Assembly (NCBI GenBank): GCA_030741355.1
Contig: JASLVM010000014.1
Coordinates: forward strand, 1-36,038
Direction: 5' to 3'
Origin: Candidatus Poseidonia sp.
GTDB lineage: Archaea; Thermoplasmatota; Poseidoniia; Poseidoniales; Poseidoniaceae
Length of the DNA stretch: 36,038 nucleotides
Positions within the stretch are counted from its first letter, which is position 1. Each line of letters begins with the position of its first letter. The position numbers and the translations under genes are program-made. The notes beneath the pieces are model-generated. The model did no database searches. It was not told the DNA's origin and saw nothing but the letters and a program-made list of their open reading frames with translations. Positions 22,752-33,900 of the stretch are shown here, piece after piece.

Positions 22752-24026
22752 TCAAGTTCCGACGGTGTAATCGTCCAAGTACGCCAGTTGGGCGTCGGTG
22801 AGCTTGTCAATGGCGAAGCCAAGGGTGCCGAGTTTGGTGGTGGCCAGGTCCTGGTCTTGTTCCGTGGTGATGTCGTAGACCTGCTTGCCCATGGAGCCGC
22901 CTTCCTTGGCCAAGCGAACCAGGGAAAGGAACTGGTTGGCAAAGGACATGTCCATGACTTCCGAGGGATGGCCTTCAGCCGCAGCGAGGTTGACCAAACG
23001 GCCTCGAGCAAGCAAGAAGATACGGCGGCCGTCGGGCATGAGGAATTCCTCGTTGTCCTGACGGATGGTACGCACCGACTTGGCTTGAGCTTCAAGGTCT
23101 GTGATCTTGATTTCGCAATCGTAGTGGCCGGTGTTGCAGACGATGGCCCCGTCTTTCATGGATGCAAAGTGGCGTCCAACGATGACATCTTCCATACCGG
23201 TAGCGGTGCAGAAAATATCGCCGAGTTTGGCCGCTTCGTCCATCGGCATGACACGGTAGCCTTCCATGACAGCACGAAGGGCTGGGAGCGGGTCAACTTC
23301 GGTGATGATGACGTTGGCGCCCATACCGCGGGCACGCATGGCCACGCCGCTTCCGCAGTGGCCGAAGCCTGCGACGACGAAGGTTTTGCCAGCGAGCAGG
23401 ACGCTGGTGGCTCGCAGAATACCGTCAAGGGTGGATTGGCCCGTCCCGTAGACGTTGTCAAAGTCCCACTTGGTCACGGCGTCGTTGACGGCAATGACGG
23501 GGTAGCGCAGGTCGCCAGCGGCGGCCATGGCTCGCAGTCGGTGGACGCCGGTGGTCGTTTCTTCGGTGCCACCAATGACGCCTTCAGCGTATTCGGACTT
23601 GTCGCCGTGGACACGAACGATGAGGTCGGCGCCGTCGTCGAGAGTGAGCGTGGGCTTGAACTCGAGCGTTTTGTCAATGCACCAATAGAAGTCCTCAGTG
23701 GACTGACCGTGCCAAGCGTGAACAGAATAGCCCTCGCTTGCCAGCCAAGCAGCGACTTCGTCTTGGGTTGACAACGGGTTGCAGCCCGACCAGGAGATTT
23801 CAGCACCAGCGGCTCGGATGGCTTCGATGAGCACTGCGGTTTCCTTGGTCACGTGAAGACAACCGGCCACGCGCATCCCTGCAAGCGGCTTGGTTTTCTC
23901 GGCCTCTTGCTTGAGTTTGGCCAGCACCGGCATGCGAGCACGAGCCCAATCAACGAGCAAAGATCCGTTTTCTGCAAGTCCCATGTCGCGAACGGTGTAA
24001 TTGTCACCTTTGTCCAAGTCGTCCAT
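22752..24026 (-). CDS. ahcY: Adenosylhomocysteinase
   Basis: A 424-residue enzyme that hydrolyses S-adenosylhomocysteine to adenosine and homocysteine, using bound NAD. The NAD motif VVAGFGHCGSGVAMRARGMG is clear. Substrate-domain motifs are GCLHVTKETAVLIEAIRAAG, WSGCNPLSTQDEVAA and CNTGHYDCEIK. Length fits the shorter archaeal form. The ATG at 24026 gives MDDLDKGDNYTVRDM, a normal start; the open frame continues 34 codons upstream. It lies 98 bases after the CmoB-like methyltransferase on the same strand and removes the product of methyl transfer. Confidence 0.95.
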   Translation of the reverse strand: MDDLDKGDNYTVRDMGLAENGSLLVDWARARMPVLAKLKQEAEKTKPLAGMRVAGCLHVTKETAVLIEAIRAAGAEISWSGCNPLSTQDEVAAWLASEGYSVHAWHGQSTEDFYWCIDKTLEFKPTLTLDDGADLIVRVHGDKSEYAEGVIGGTEETTTGVHRLRAMAAAGDLRYPVIAVNDAVTKWDFDNVYGTGQSTLDGILRATSVLLAGKTFVVAGFGHCGSGVAMRARGMGANVIITEVDPLPALRAVMEGYRVMPMDEAAKLGDIFCTATGMEDVIVGRHFASMKDGAIVCNTGHYDCEIKITDLEAQAKSVRTIRQDNEEFLMPDGRRIFLLARGRLVNLAAAEGHPSEVMDMSFANQFLSLVRLAKEGGSMGKQVYDITTEQDQDLATTKLGTLGFAIDKLTDAQLAYLDDYTVGT

Positions 24027-24124
24027 GGTGCGCCGACTTGTCCGCCCCTCTTGAAGTCTATCGCCAACCCACAACCAAGATTCAACGTGGTTCCACAAAG
24101 GCGCAAGCGCAGATTTCCGTGGAC

Positions 24125-24877
24125 TCAACGGTAGGCGTGGAAGGACATGCGTCCCTGATTGATGGTCTGACGGAAGGGACCTCGACGCTCAAGCACGCCC
24201 TTGATGGCCGAAAGGAAGCGGACAGGCCAAGCGTAGCGCAGCCAAGGTCGCTTTGGGTAAACCACTTCGACACGAGAGAAACCGAGGTCCTTCAGCATGC
24301 CACGCATGGCGGCGACGTTGGGGGCCCAGTAATTGGTATCGTCGTTGTTCAATGAATCTCCGGGGAAATAGACCATCGACGGCTTCCAGCGGTGAAGGTC
24401 GTCCACGTGGGTCTCGATGATGAGCAATTCATCGCACACATCGGCAGCAACTCGAAGCCCGCCCATGGGGTCTTGGAGATGATAGAGGACGCCGAGGAAA
24501 AGGACGACGTCGAACTTGCCCACGTTTTCTGGCGTGATGGCCATGGCGTCAATTTCCATCGATTCAACCTTCGAGTTGAGCACCTCATGAGCGAGGTTGA
24601 AACCGTCTTTCGTGCCCCAACCCGGGCCGCTCCAAGAGAAGTGGTCGGTGGCCAGCACCCGCTTGGCGCCGTTTTTCTCTGCCTGGAAGGAAAAGAATCC
24701 ATCCCATGCACCGATGTCCAACACCGTCTTTCCGGTGAGGTCCTCGGGGAGGCAGACCTGCCCCAATTTGTCCATGGAGTTGTCCTGGCCCGGCGTCACA
24801 AGACCGTCCCGAAGGGGAATGGAATGGAACCAATTGACGTCGTTCACTCGACCCAGAAGTTCATCGTTGTCGCCCAT
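24125..24877 (-). CDS. SAM-dependent methyltransferase, CmoB/DUF1698-like
   Basis: A 250-residue class I methyltransferase. Motif I is KTVLDIGAWDGFFSFQAEKN at about residues 50-69, and RVLATDHFSWSGPGWGTKDG and FDVVLFLGVLYHLQDPMGGL follow. The N-terminal WFHSIPLRDGLVTPG is typical of the group annotated as tRNA (mo5U34)-methyltransferase-like. True CmoB carboxymethylates tRNA; many relatives act on sugars or other small molecules, so the substrate is uncertain. It lies 62 bases after the giant surface gene, same strand, and 98 bases before ahcY. Confidence 0.85.
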   Translation of the reverse strand: MGDNDELLGRVNDVNWFHSIPLRDGLVTPGQDNSMDKLGQVCLPEDLTGKTVLDIGAWDGFFSFQAEKNGAKRVLATDHFSWSGPGWGTKDGFNLAHEVLNSKVESMEIDAMAITPENVGKFDVVLFLGVLYHLQDPMGGLRVAADVCDELLIIETHVDDLHRWKPSMVYFPGDSLNNDDTNYWAPNVAAMRGMLKDLGFSRVEVVYPKRPWLRYAWPVRFLSAIKGVLERRGPFRQTINQGRMSFHAYR

Positions 24878-24898
24878 GCGGTCTCCTCAACCTCTCTG

Positions 24899-24905
24899 CA
24901 TATAT
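24899..24905 (-). promoter_or_regulatory. TATA-like box for the CmoB-like methyltransferase
   Basis: On the minus strand GATATATGC ends about 22 bases before the ATG at 24877. GAGGAG also lies 5-10 bases before the ATG and could act as a Shine-Dalgarno site if transcripts read through from the giant gene. Confidence 0.5.
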
Positions 24906-24939
24906 CGCTTCTCATCGAAGGCTCAGTCAAGCAAGAGGC

Positions 24940-27900
24940 TCACTTCTTGTCCTTGTGCAACTGCTTGGCCTGCTTGGCCCACTCGTCGCGCTTGACACGT
25001 CCGGGGAAGAACTCGATGGCGATGTTGACCTCTTCTTCGATCTTCGCGGTCATCTTGCTGATCTGCTCAAAGGTGAAAATACCCAGAGCGTTGAGCTTCT
25101 CTTCGATGAACGGTCCGATACCCTTGATGGTTTGAAGGTCGTCTTTGTCCGAAACAGAAGCCACACCGATCGTTGCAAAGTCAATCTTCTCGGCCTTAGC
25201 GGCAACCCGCTCGAGTTCCTCAGCCTGCTTGAGCGCCTTTTCATCCAACTTGACGTTCTCACCGAGCAAAATCTTGGCTTGGTTCGCCCACTGGTCGCGC
25301 TTGACACGACCGGGGAAGAACTCGATGGCTTCGTTGACTTGCTCCTCAAGTTTGGCGTTCATGTTGGCGATTTGCCGGTAGGTGGTGATGCCCAAGGCGT
25401 TCAACTTCTCTTCGATGAACGGTCCGATGCCCTTGATGACTTGGAGGTCGTCCTTGGTGGTCACAACAGCGGCTTTGCCGAAGACTCGGGTGATTCCAGA
25501 AACACCGGTCAGGGCATTTCCTTCTTTACCGGTCCAGGAAATCACCGTACTACCGCCATCATCCACCAGTGCGGCGGAACCAGCGTCAGCAAATTCAGAT
25601 GCGTCAGCCACTTCGAGGCTTGTAGCACCCTTCTTGACTTCGCTCTTCAGTTCGGTGGATGTGGCCTTCCCAAGCACCTTGAAGTCGATGGTCTCAGCAC
25701 GAGATTTCACACGCTCAAGTTCTGCTTCTTTCTTGGCTTCCTTGGTGACTGGCTTGGCTTTCTTGGCTTCCTCTGCCTTCTTCTTAGCGGCGGCTTCTTC
25801 CTCTGCCTTCTTCTTAGCAGCGGCTTCTTCCTCTGCCTTCTTCTTGGCAGCGGCTTCTTCCTCTGCCTTCTTCTTGGCAGCGGCTTCTTCCTCTGCCTTC
25901 TTCTTAGCGGCGGCTTCTTCCTTGGCCTTCTTGTCAGCCTCGTCCTTGGCCTTCTTCTCAGCGTCCTTGGCAGCCTTCTCTTCGTCAGCCTTCTTCTTAG
26001 CAGCGGTTGCAGCGGCGGCGGCAGCGGCAGCGGCAGCGGCTTCTTCCTTGGCCTTCTTGTCAGCCTCAGCCTTCGCCTTCTTCTCCGCTTCCTTAGCAGC
26101 CTTTTCTTCGGCAGCCTTGGCTTCCTTAGCAGCCTTTTCTTCGGCAGCCTTGGCTTCCTTAGCAGCCTTTTCTTCGGCAGCCTTGGCTTCCGCTTCGGCT
26201 TGTTCGTCGCCTTCGTTTGACAGGTTCACGATTCCATCATCTTCCAGGTCTTCAACGATGGACTCCACCGAACGACCGGTGGCCTCTGCAATGATCTGGG
26301 CCTTGGCCATGTCGTCATCCTCAGCAGCGGCCTCCTTGGCTTCCGCAGCCGCTTTTTCTTCGGCTTCCTTCTGCTTGCGGATTTGATTCATCTTTTTCTT
26401 GTCCTGCTTGACCTCAACCGACCAAGAGAAGTAGACAGAGGCTTTGCCCAATTTGATCAAGCCCTCGTATTCTGCCCCTGCATAGGTTGGGTCTTCAGCG
26501 TCGTCAAAGACGAAACGAACTCGGAGTTTTCCTTCTTCGTCGGCTTCAAGCAGGAAGCCAGGTTCCTTCGATTGGCCACCGATTTCAACCATGCTGAATC
26601 GCTTGGCGTTGCTTTCCTCATCCAAATCGAGGAGATTGACGCCGATCTCTGGTGTCATGTCGGTGATGCTGATGGCTTCCTTGGTCTTCACCGAACTTCC
26701 GGGCGCCAAGGCCTTTACTGGCTTGAGAACAAACGGCTCTTCCTTCGTTCCTGCACCTGAAACAAACTTCGGTTGAGAAGTGGTGTGTTCCGGTTCTGGA
26801 CCCACGAGGAGCACCTTGTCTCGGTTTCGCAGGAAGAGGAACAACAGCAGGAGGAGCAACAGCAAGAGGAGCCAGCAGCACCATGCTCCAAAGCCACCAT
26901 CGTCCTCGTCGTCTTTGCTATCGAGTGAATCTTCAATGCAAGCTCCGCTTTCATCAACCTTGGCGATGTCTGAATTATCACTCGGGTTGCTTCCGCACTC
27001 GATTTCCTTCTCGTCAAGAACACCGTCATTGTCGTCGTCAAGGTCCACTTCGAGGCCGGTCACCGAGTCGTTGTCGGGCAAGCCGTCACCGTCGGTGTCG
27101 GCAAGAACAGCCATGGAAAAGGTGAACTGGGTGCCCGTCTGACTGTTGTTGGCATACACCGTGTATTCGGTCATTGGAGAGACCTCAGTTGGCGTACCCG
27201 TGATAACACCGGTTTCGCCGGAACGTGCCATGGTGCCGCTGAATTCGAGTCCAGCAGGCAGGGCCGGGTAGATTGACCATGTTCCTGGTTCCATGCCACT
27301 CAAGTTGGGGTTGATGGTGAAGCCCGATTGGCCGAACACGGCCTCAAAGATTTCACCCTCGGTTCCATTCTTGGAGTAGCCAAGCACCTTTTCGTCCAGC
27401 GCATCACAAATGCCGTCAACGTCGCCGTCAAGCGGTCGGCTTACACCGTTCTTCGGGTTGGTTCCACATGCGACTTCTTCGGCATCCGTCCACTGGTCGC
27501 CGTCATCATCGGAGTCCGCTACCAAATCGGTATCCACGCCTTCTGCGAGTTCATCGGGCAGGCCGTCGCCATCGGTGTCGACCGATGCTGCAGCGTCGTG
27601 CGGGAAGGCGTCTGGGCCAGCGGAACACACACCGCCAACAGCGTTTGGACCGTCGCAGACACCGTCGCCATCGGAATCGGCGTTGGTGGCGTTGGTTCCT
27701 GGGTTTTCAGCAGAGGTGTAGTTGCCGCTGTTGTCTTCAGCGGTGTTGAGCAATCCATCACCGTCAATGTCCTCATCCAACGCATCACAGATGGAATCGC
27801 CGTCAAGGTCTTGCGGCGTCGAGTCAGCAGATTGCGGGTCGGAGAGACACGCGGCCTCGTCAGCGTCGGACGCTCCATCGCCGTCATCGTCTGCATCTTC

Positions 27901-30900
27901 GGTCAAATCGCCTTGGTAATCCTCAGGCAATTCGTTTGGTTCGCCGTCGCCGTCCGTATCGCCGAGAACACCGAGTTGGATGGTGAAACTGGTGTTGAAC
28001 AAACTCGAGTTTGAGTAAACCGTGTAGTTCGTGAGCGGCACAGCCTCACTTGGGACGCCGTAGATCGTACCGTTGGTCGCACCCAGCATCAGTCCCTCGG
28101 GGAGGTCGGGGTGAATCTCGTACTGAGCACCGCTGATGGTCGAAACCGGTGCAACCGGCTCAATGGCCGTACCGTTCACGGCATACAGAGGACCCTGCGT
28201 GGTGTCATAGACCACGTCTTCCACGGTGATGTTGACCAAGGCGGTGGTGAAGCCGTCGTTGTTCGAAGCCGTGATGGTGTAGAGGGTTCGACCCGCCATT
28301 TCCGTAGGCGTTCCGCTGATGTGTCCCGTGGAGTTGTCAAAGACAAGTCCAGCAGGCAGTTCAGGCGCAATTGACCAAGTCAACACCGGTCCACCGGTGG
28401 AGACCGGGAGCAGGTCGACGACGCTGGAGTTGTTGAGCAGTTGAACATCGCTCGGGATGTACTCCACAACGGGGAGGCTGTCAAGAACGGTGATGTAGAT
28501 GGACGTCGAAACCGTACCGCCAGAGTTGACACCTTCAACGGTGAACATGGTGCGGCTGAGGATCTCGGACGGTGTACCGCTGATTTCTCCCGTGGTGGTG
28601 TTGAAGGTCAAACCTGCAGGCAGGCTTGGACTGATGGTCCAGGACAGAATCTCACCTTCGCCGGCGACCGTTGGCAAAAGCGGAAGGTCGCTGCTGACCG
28701 TGTTGTTGGTGAGGCTCAAATCATCTGGGCTGTAAGAGATGGTCGAGAGTTCGTCAACGACGGTCAAGTTCAGGTAGGCCGTGGTGGCTCCACCCGTGTT
28801 CGTTGCATTGATGGTGAACATGGTGCGGGCGAGCAATTCAGTGGCTGTACCGCTGATGACACCGGTCGACGAATCGAACGCAAGACCGGCCGGTAGGTCG
28901 GGGCTGATGGTCCAAGAGACGAAAGCGCCCGAGCCGGTCAGTGTTGGTGAAAGTGGGAGGTCGGAGCTGGCGGTGTTCTTCGTCAGGCTCAGGTCATCAG
29001 GGGTGTAGGATACCGTTGGGACTTCATCGACGATGGTGATGTTCACGTAAGCGATGGCGCTTCCTCCGGAGTTGGTTCCCGTGATGGTGAACATGGTTCG
29101 TGAGAGAAGTTCCGTCGGTGTTCCGCTGATGGTTCCGTCAGCTGTATTGAACGCCAGACCGCTTGGCAGGCTCGGAGTGATGGACCAAGAGACGACCGCA
29201 CCTGAACCCGAGACCGTTGGTGCAAGCGGCAAATCACTGCTGACCGTGTTGTTGGTCATTTGCAAATCGTCGGGCGTGTAGGTCATCACAGGGGCCACAT
29301 CGTTGACCTCAAGGGTCAACGTGGCTGAAGCGCTACCGCCAGCGTTGGTGGCGGTGATGGTGTAGGTTGTTGACGGGGAAACGGCCGTCGGCGTTCCGTT
29401 GATTTCACCGGTGGTGGTGTTGAAGGAAAGACCAGCAGGCAAGGCTGGCGAGATCGACCACGACGCCACCGGTCCACCGCTGGCCGTTGGGGTGAGCGGG
29501 GTGATGGCGGTGCCCTTTTCTGCCGTCAAGGAACTCGGGCTGAACGTGATGCCCGATGGAGCAGCAACCTCCACCTCGATGGTGATGGTGGTGGTCGCAT
29601 TGCCACCGGTGTTGGTGGCCGTAACCGTGTACGCAGTGGATGAGCTGAGCGTGCTTGGCGTTCCAGAAATCGCACCGGTTGCCGTGTCGAAGGAGAGACC
29701 GGCCGGGAGCGTGGGGGTAATCGACCAAGAGATGACCGCGCCACCGCTTGAGGTTGGTGTGGTCGTCGTCATGGTGGCGTCCTTCGTCAGCGTGAGCGTA
29801 CTTGGGTTGTAGGTGACGGACGATGGAGCGATGTCGTTGACCTGAATGCTCAGTGTCACCGATGCACTTCCTCCGGCGTTCGTCGCTGTCACGGTGTAGT
29901 TGGTGAACGAGGAAACGGCAGTCGGCGTTCCACTGAGAGCACCGGTTGAGGTGTCAAACGAGAGACCGGCTGGGAGCGTTGGCGTGATCGACCAAGAAGT
30001 GACCGTACCGCCGCTGGAGGTCGGTGTGACCGATGTCATGGCGACGCCCTTCGTGAGGGTCCACGAACTTGGGCTGTAGGTGATGGCGGAAGGAGCAGCA
30101 TCGGTGACGAGAATGGTCACTGTGGCCGTTGCGCTACCACCGGTGTTGGTGGCCGTGATGGTGTAGGTGGTCGAGGTTGAAGTGACCGTTGGTGTACCGC
30201 TGATGGCGCCCGTAGAGGTGTCCAAGGACAGACCTGCTGGCAACGACGGGGAAATCGACCAGGAAACGACGGCGCCGCCGCTGGAGGTCGGTGTTGCCGT
30301 GGTCATGGCGGAATCCTTTGCCAACGTGAAGGAGTTCGGTGTGTAGGTGATGGTTGACGGGGCAATGTCGTTCACGGCAAGGGACACGACGGTTGAGTTG
30401 CTACCTCCGGCGTTCGTGGCCGTGATGGTGTAGTTGGCGTCAGCCGAGACCACCGTCGGTGTACCGCTGATGGCACCGGTGGAGGTGTCGAAGGACAGAC
30501 CGGTTGGGAGCGACGGGGAAATCGACCAACTGACGACGGTGCCGCCACTGACGGACGGGGTTGCCGAGGTCATGGTCGTGCCCTTGGTCAGGGTGAACGG
30601 ACTGCCGCTGTAGGTGACACCGGACGGTGGAGCATCGTTCACCAGGATGGAGATGGTTGTGGTGTCGCTGCCACCCGTGTTGCTCGCTGTGACGGTGTAA
30701 GTCGTGGATGATGTGATGGTCGTTGGCGTTCCGCTGATGGCACCGGTGGAGGTGTTGAAGGTAAGACCACTGGGGAGCGACGGGGAAATCGACCACGAGG
30801 TGACTGTTCCACCGCTGGCGCTTGGGGTTGAGGTGGTCATGGCCGAGTCCTTCGTGAGCGTGAACGGGTTTCCACTGTAGACGATGGAGGATGGGGCGAT

Positions 30901-33900
30901 GTCGTTGACGGTGATGGTGACGGTGGCGGTTGAACTACCACCGGTGTTGCTCGCAGTGACCGTGTATTGTGTGACGGACGACACCGCTGTTGGTGTTCCG
31001 CTGATGGCACCGGTTGAACTCGAGAACAGGAGACCTGCAGGCAGAGTTGGCGAAATGGACCACGAGATGACCGCACCTCCGCCGGCGCTTGGGGTGGCGG
31101 CGGTCATGGCCGTGCCCTTGGTCAAGGTGAACGGACTTCCGGTGTAGAGGATGGAGTACGGGGAAACATCGTTGACTTGGATGGTGACCGTGGCCGTACC
31201 GGTACCGCCGAGGTTGGTAGCGGTGACCGTGTAGTTGTTCGAAGCGGACACCGCAGTCGGTGTTCCACTGAGGACGCCCGTCGAGGTGTTGAAGCTAAGA
31301 CCGGCTGGGAGCGACGGGGAAATCGACCAGGAGGTGACCGTTCCGCCGCTGGACGACGGTGTCAGCGTTGCCATGGCCGAGCCCTTGGTCAAGGTGAGTG
31401 AACTCGGGCTGTAGGCGATGACTGGAGCAGCGTCGTTGACGAGGATGGTGACCGTGGTGGTTGCACTGCCACCGGTGTTGCTCGCAGTGACGGTGTAGGT
31501 TGCTGCGGAGGTGATGGCCGTTGGTGTTCCGCTGATGGCACCGGTCGAGGTGTCAAAGGAGAGGCCGGCTGGGAGCGTAGCAGAAATTGACCATGAGGTT
31601 ACTGCACCACCGCTTGAGGTCGGTGTGACCGTGGTCATGGCTGAGTCTTTGGTCAAGGAGAGGGTGCTCGGGGTGTAGGTGACGCCGGACGGTGCGATGT
31701 CGTTGACGGCGATGGTAACGGTGGCTGTACCGCTGCCTCCGGCGTTGGTCGCCGTGACCGTGTAGGAGGTAGAGGAGGAGACAGCTGTTGGTGTACCGCC
31801 GATTGCACCGGTGGACGTGTTGAAGGAAAGACCGGCTGGGAGCGTTGGCGTGATGGACCATGAGGAAACCGCACCGCCGCTTGCCGTCGGTGTGACCGTT
31901 GACATCGAGACGCCCTTGGCCAAAGTAAGTGAACTTGGACTGTAGGTGATCGACGATGGTGCGGCCATGTTGACCTGAATGGTCACAATGGCCGTTGCAC
32001 TACCACCGGTGTTGCTGGCTGTAACCGTGAAGGACGTCGAAGAGGTGATGGCCGTTGGCGTTCCACTGATGGTTCCGGTCGACGTGTCAAAGGAAAGACC
32101 AGCGGGCAGCGCCGCAGAGATCGACCACGACGTGACAGCTCCACCGCTTGAGGTTGGGGTGATGGCCGACATGGTGACATCCTTCGTCAATGAAAGCGAA
32201 CTCGGGGTGTAGGTGATGGAAGACGGGGCCACGTCATTGACGACAATGGACACGACCGTTGAGTTGCTACCGCCACCGTTCGTTGCGGTAACGGTGTAGT
32301 TGGCAACGGAGGTGATGGCCGTTGGTGTACCACTGATGGCACCGGTGGAGGAGTCAAGTGAAAGACCAGCGGGCAGCGACGGGGAAACCGACCACGTCGT
32401 GACCGTTCCACCGCTTACCGACGGCGTGGCGGTGGTCATGGCCACACCCTTCGTCAGGGTGAACGGACTGCCGCTGTAAGCAACACCAGAAGGTGGCGCA
32501 TCGTTGACGGTGATGGAGATGGTTGCGGTTGCACTGCCACCGGTGTTGGTAGCGGTCACGGTGTACGAGGTGGAGGACGAGGTGGCTGTTGGCGTTCCTG
32601 AAATCGCACCGGTTGACGTCGAGAAGGAAAGACCGGCTGGGAGCGTCGGGGAAATCGACCAGGAGGTGACCGTTCCACCGCTGGAGGTGGGGGTAGCCGT
32701 GGTCATGGCCGTGCCCTTGTTGAGGGAGAATGGACTTCCACTGTAGGCGATGGTGTTTGGTGCTTCATCGTTGACCGTGATGCTGAGTGTAGCGGTATCG
32801 GTACCGCCGGTGTTGCTCGCAGTGACCGTGTATTGAGTGGTGGACGTGATGGCGGTTGGTGTTCCTGAAATCTCACCGTTGGTGGTGGAGAACGAAAGGC
32901 CAGCAGGCAGCGACGGGGAAATCGACCAAGAGGTGACCGTACCGCCGCTCACGGTTGGAGTGGCCGTGGTCATGGCCGTGCCCTTCGTCAACGTGAACGG
33001 AGTTCCGCTGTAGACGAGGGAGTAGGGAGAAACATCGTTGACCTGAATGGTCACCGTAGCCGTTCCGCTACCGCCGAGGTTGGTCGCCGTGACCGTGTAG
33101 GACGTTGAAGAGGAAACCGCCGTCGGGGTTCCGCTGATCGCACCGGTGGACGTGTTGAACGAGAGACCGGATGGAAGCGATGGAGAAACGGACCACGATG
33201 TCGCGGTTCCACCGGACGTGGTGGGCGTGTTGTTGGTCATCGCAACACCCTTGGTCAAGGTGATTGAACTCGGGCTGTAGGTGATGGACGACGGGGCTTC
33301 ATCGTAAACAACAACGGTGACGGTGGTGGTTGCACTGCCTCCCGTGTTACTCGCAGTCACGGTGTACGTGGTGGCCGAGGTGACCGCCGTTGGAGTTCCT
33401 GAAATGGCACCGCTGGAGGTGTCGAAGGTAAGACCGGATGGGAGGGTCGCAGAGATGGACCATGAGGTGACGGCCCCGCCGCTGGACGTCGGTGTGACCG
33501 TGGTCATGGCCGTGTTCTTGGTCAGGGTCAGGGTGCTCGGACTGTAGGTGACAGAGGACGGGGCAATGTCGTTCACCGCGATGGTGACCGTGGCTGTACC
33601 GCTGCCTCCGGCGTTGGTTGCCGTGACCGTGTAAGCGGTTGAGGAGGAAACTGCTGTTGGTGTTCCGCTGATCGCTCCGGTGGACGTGTCAAAGGTAAGG
33701 CCCGCAGGGAGCGTAGGTGAAATGGACCATGAGGAAACGGGACCTCCGCTTGCACTGGGCGTCACCGTGGTCATGGCGACACCTTTCGCCAAGGTAAGGG
33801 AACTCGGACTGTAGGTAATGGACGACGGGGCGGCGATGTTGACTTGGATGGTCACAATGGCCGTTGCACTGCCACCGGTGTTGCTGGCGGTCACCGTGTA

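Noticed and set aside
24955-26386. Leu/Gly- and Ser/Ala-rich plus-strand frames
   Set aside because: They arise from the low-complexity Lys/Ala/Glu repeats of the giant gene read backwards.
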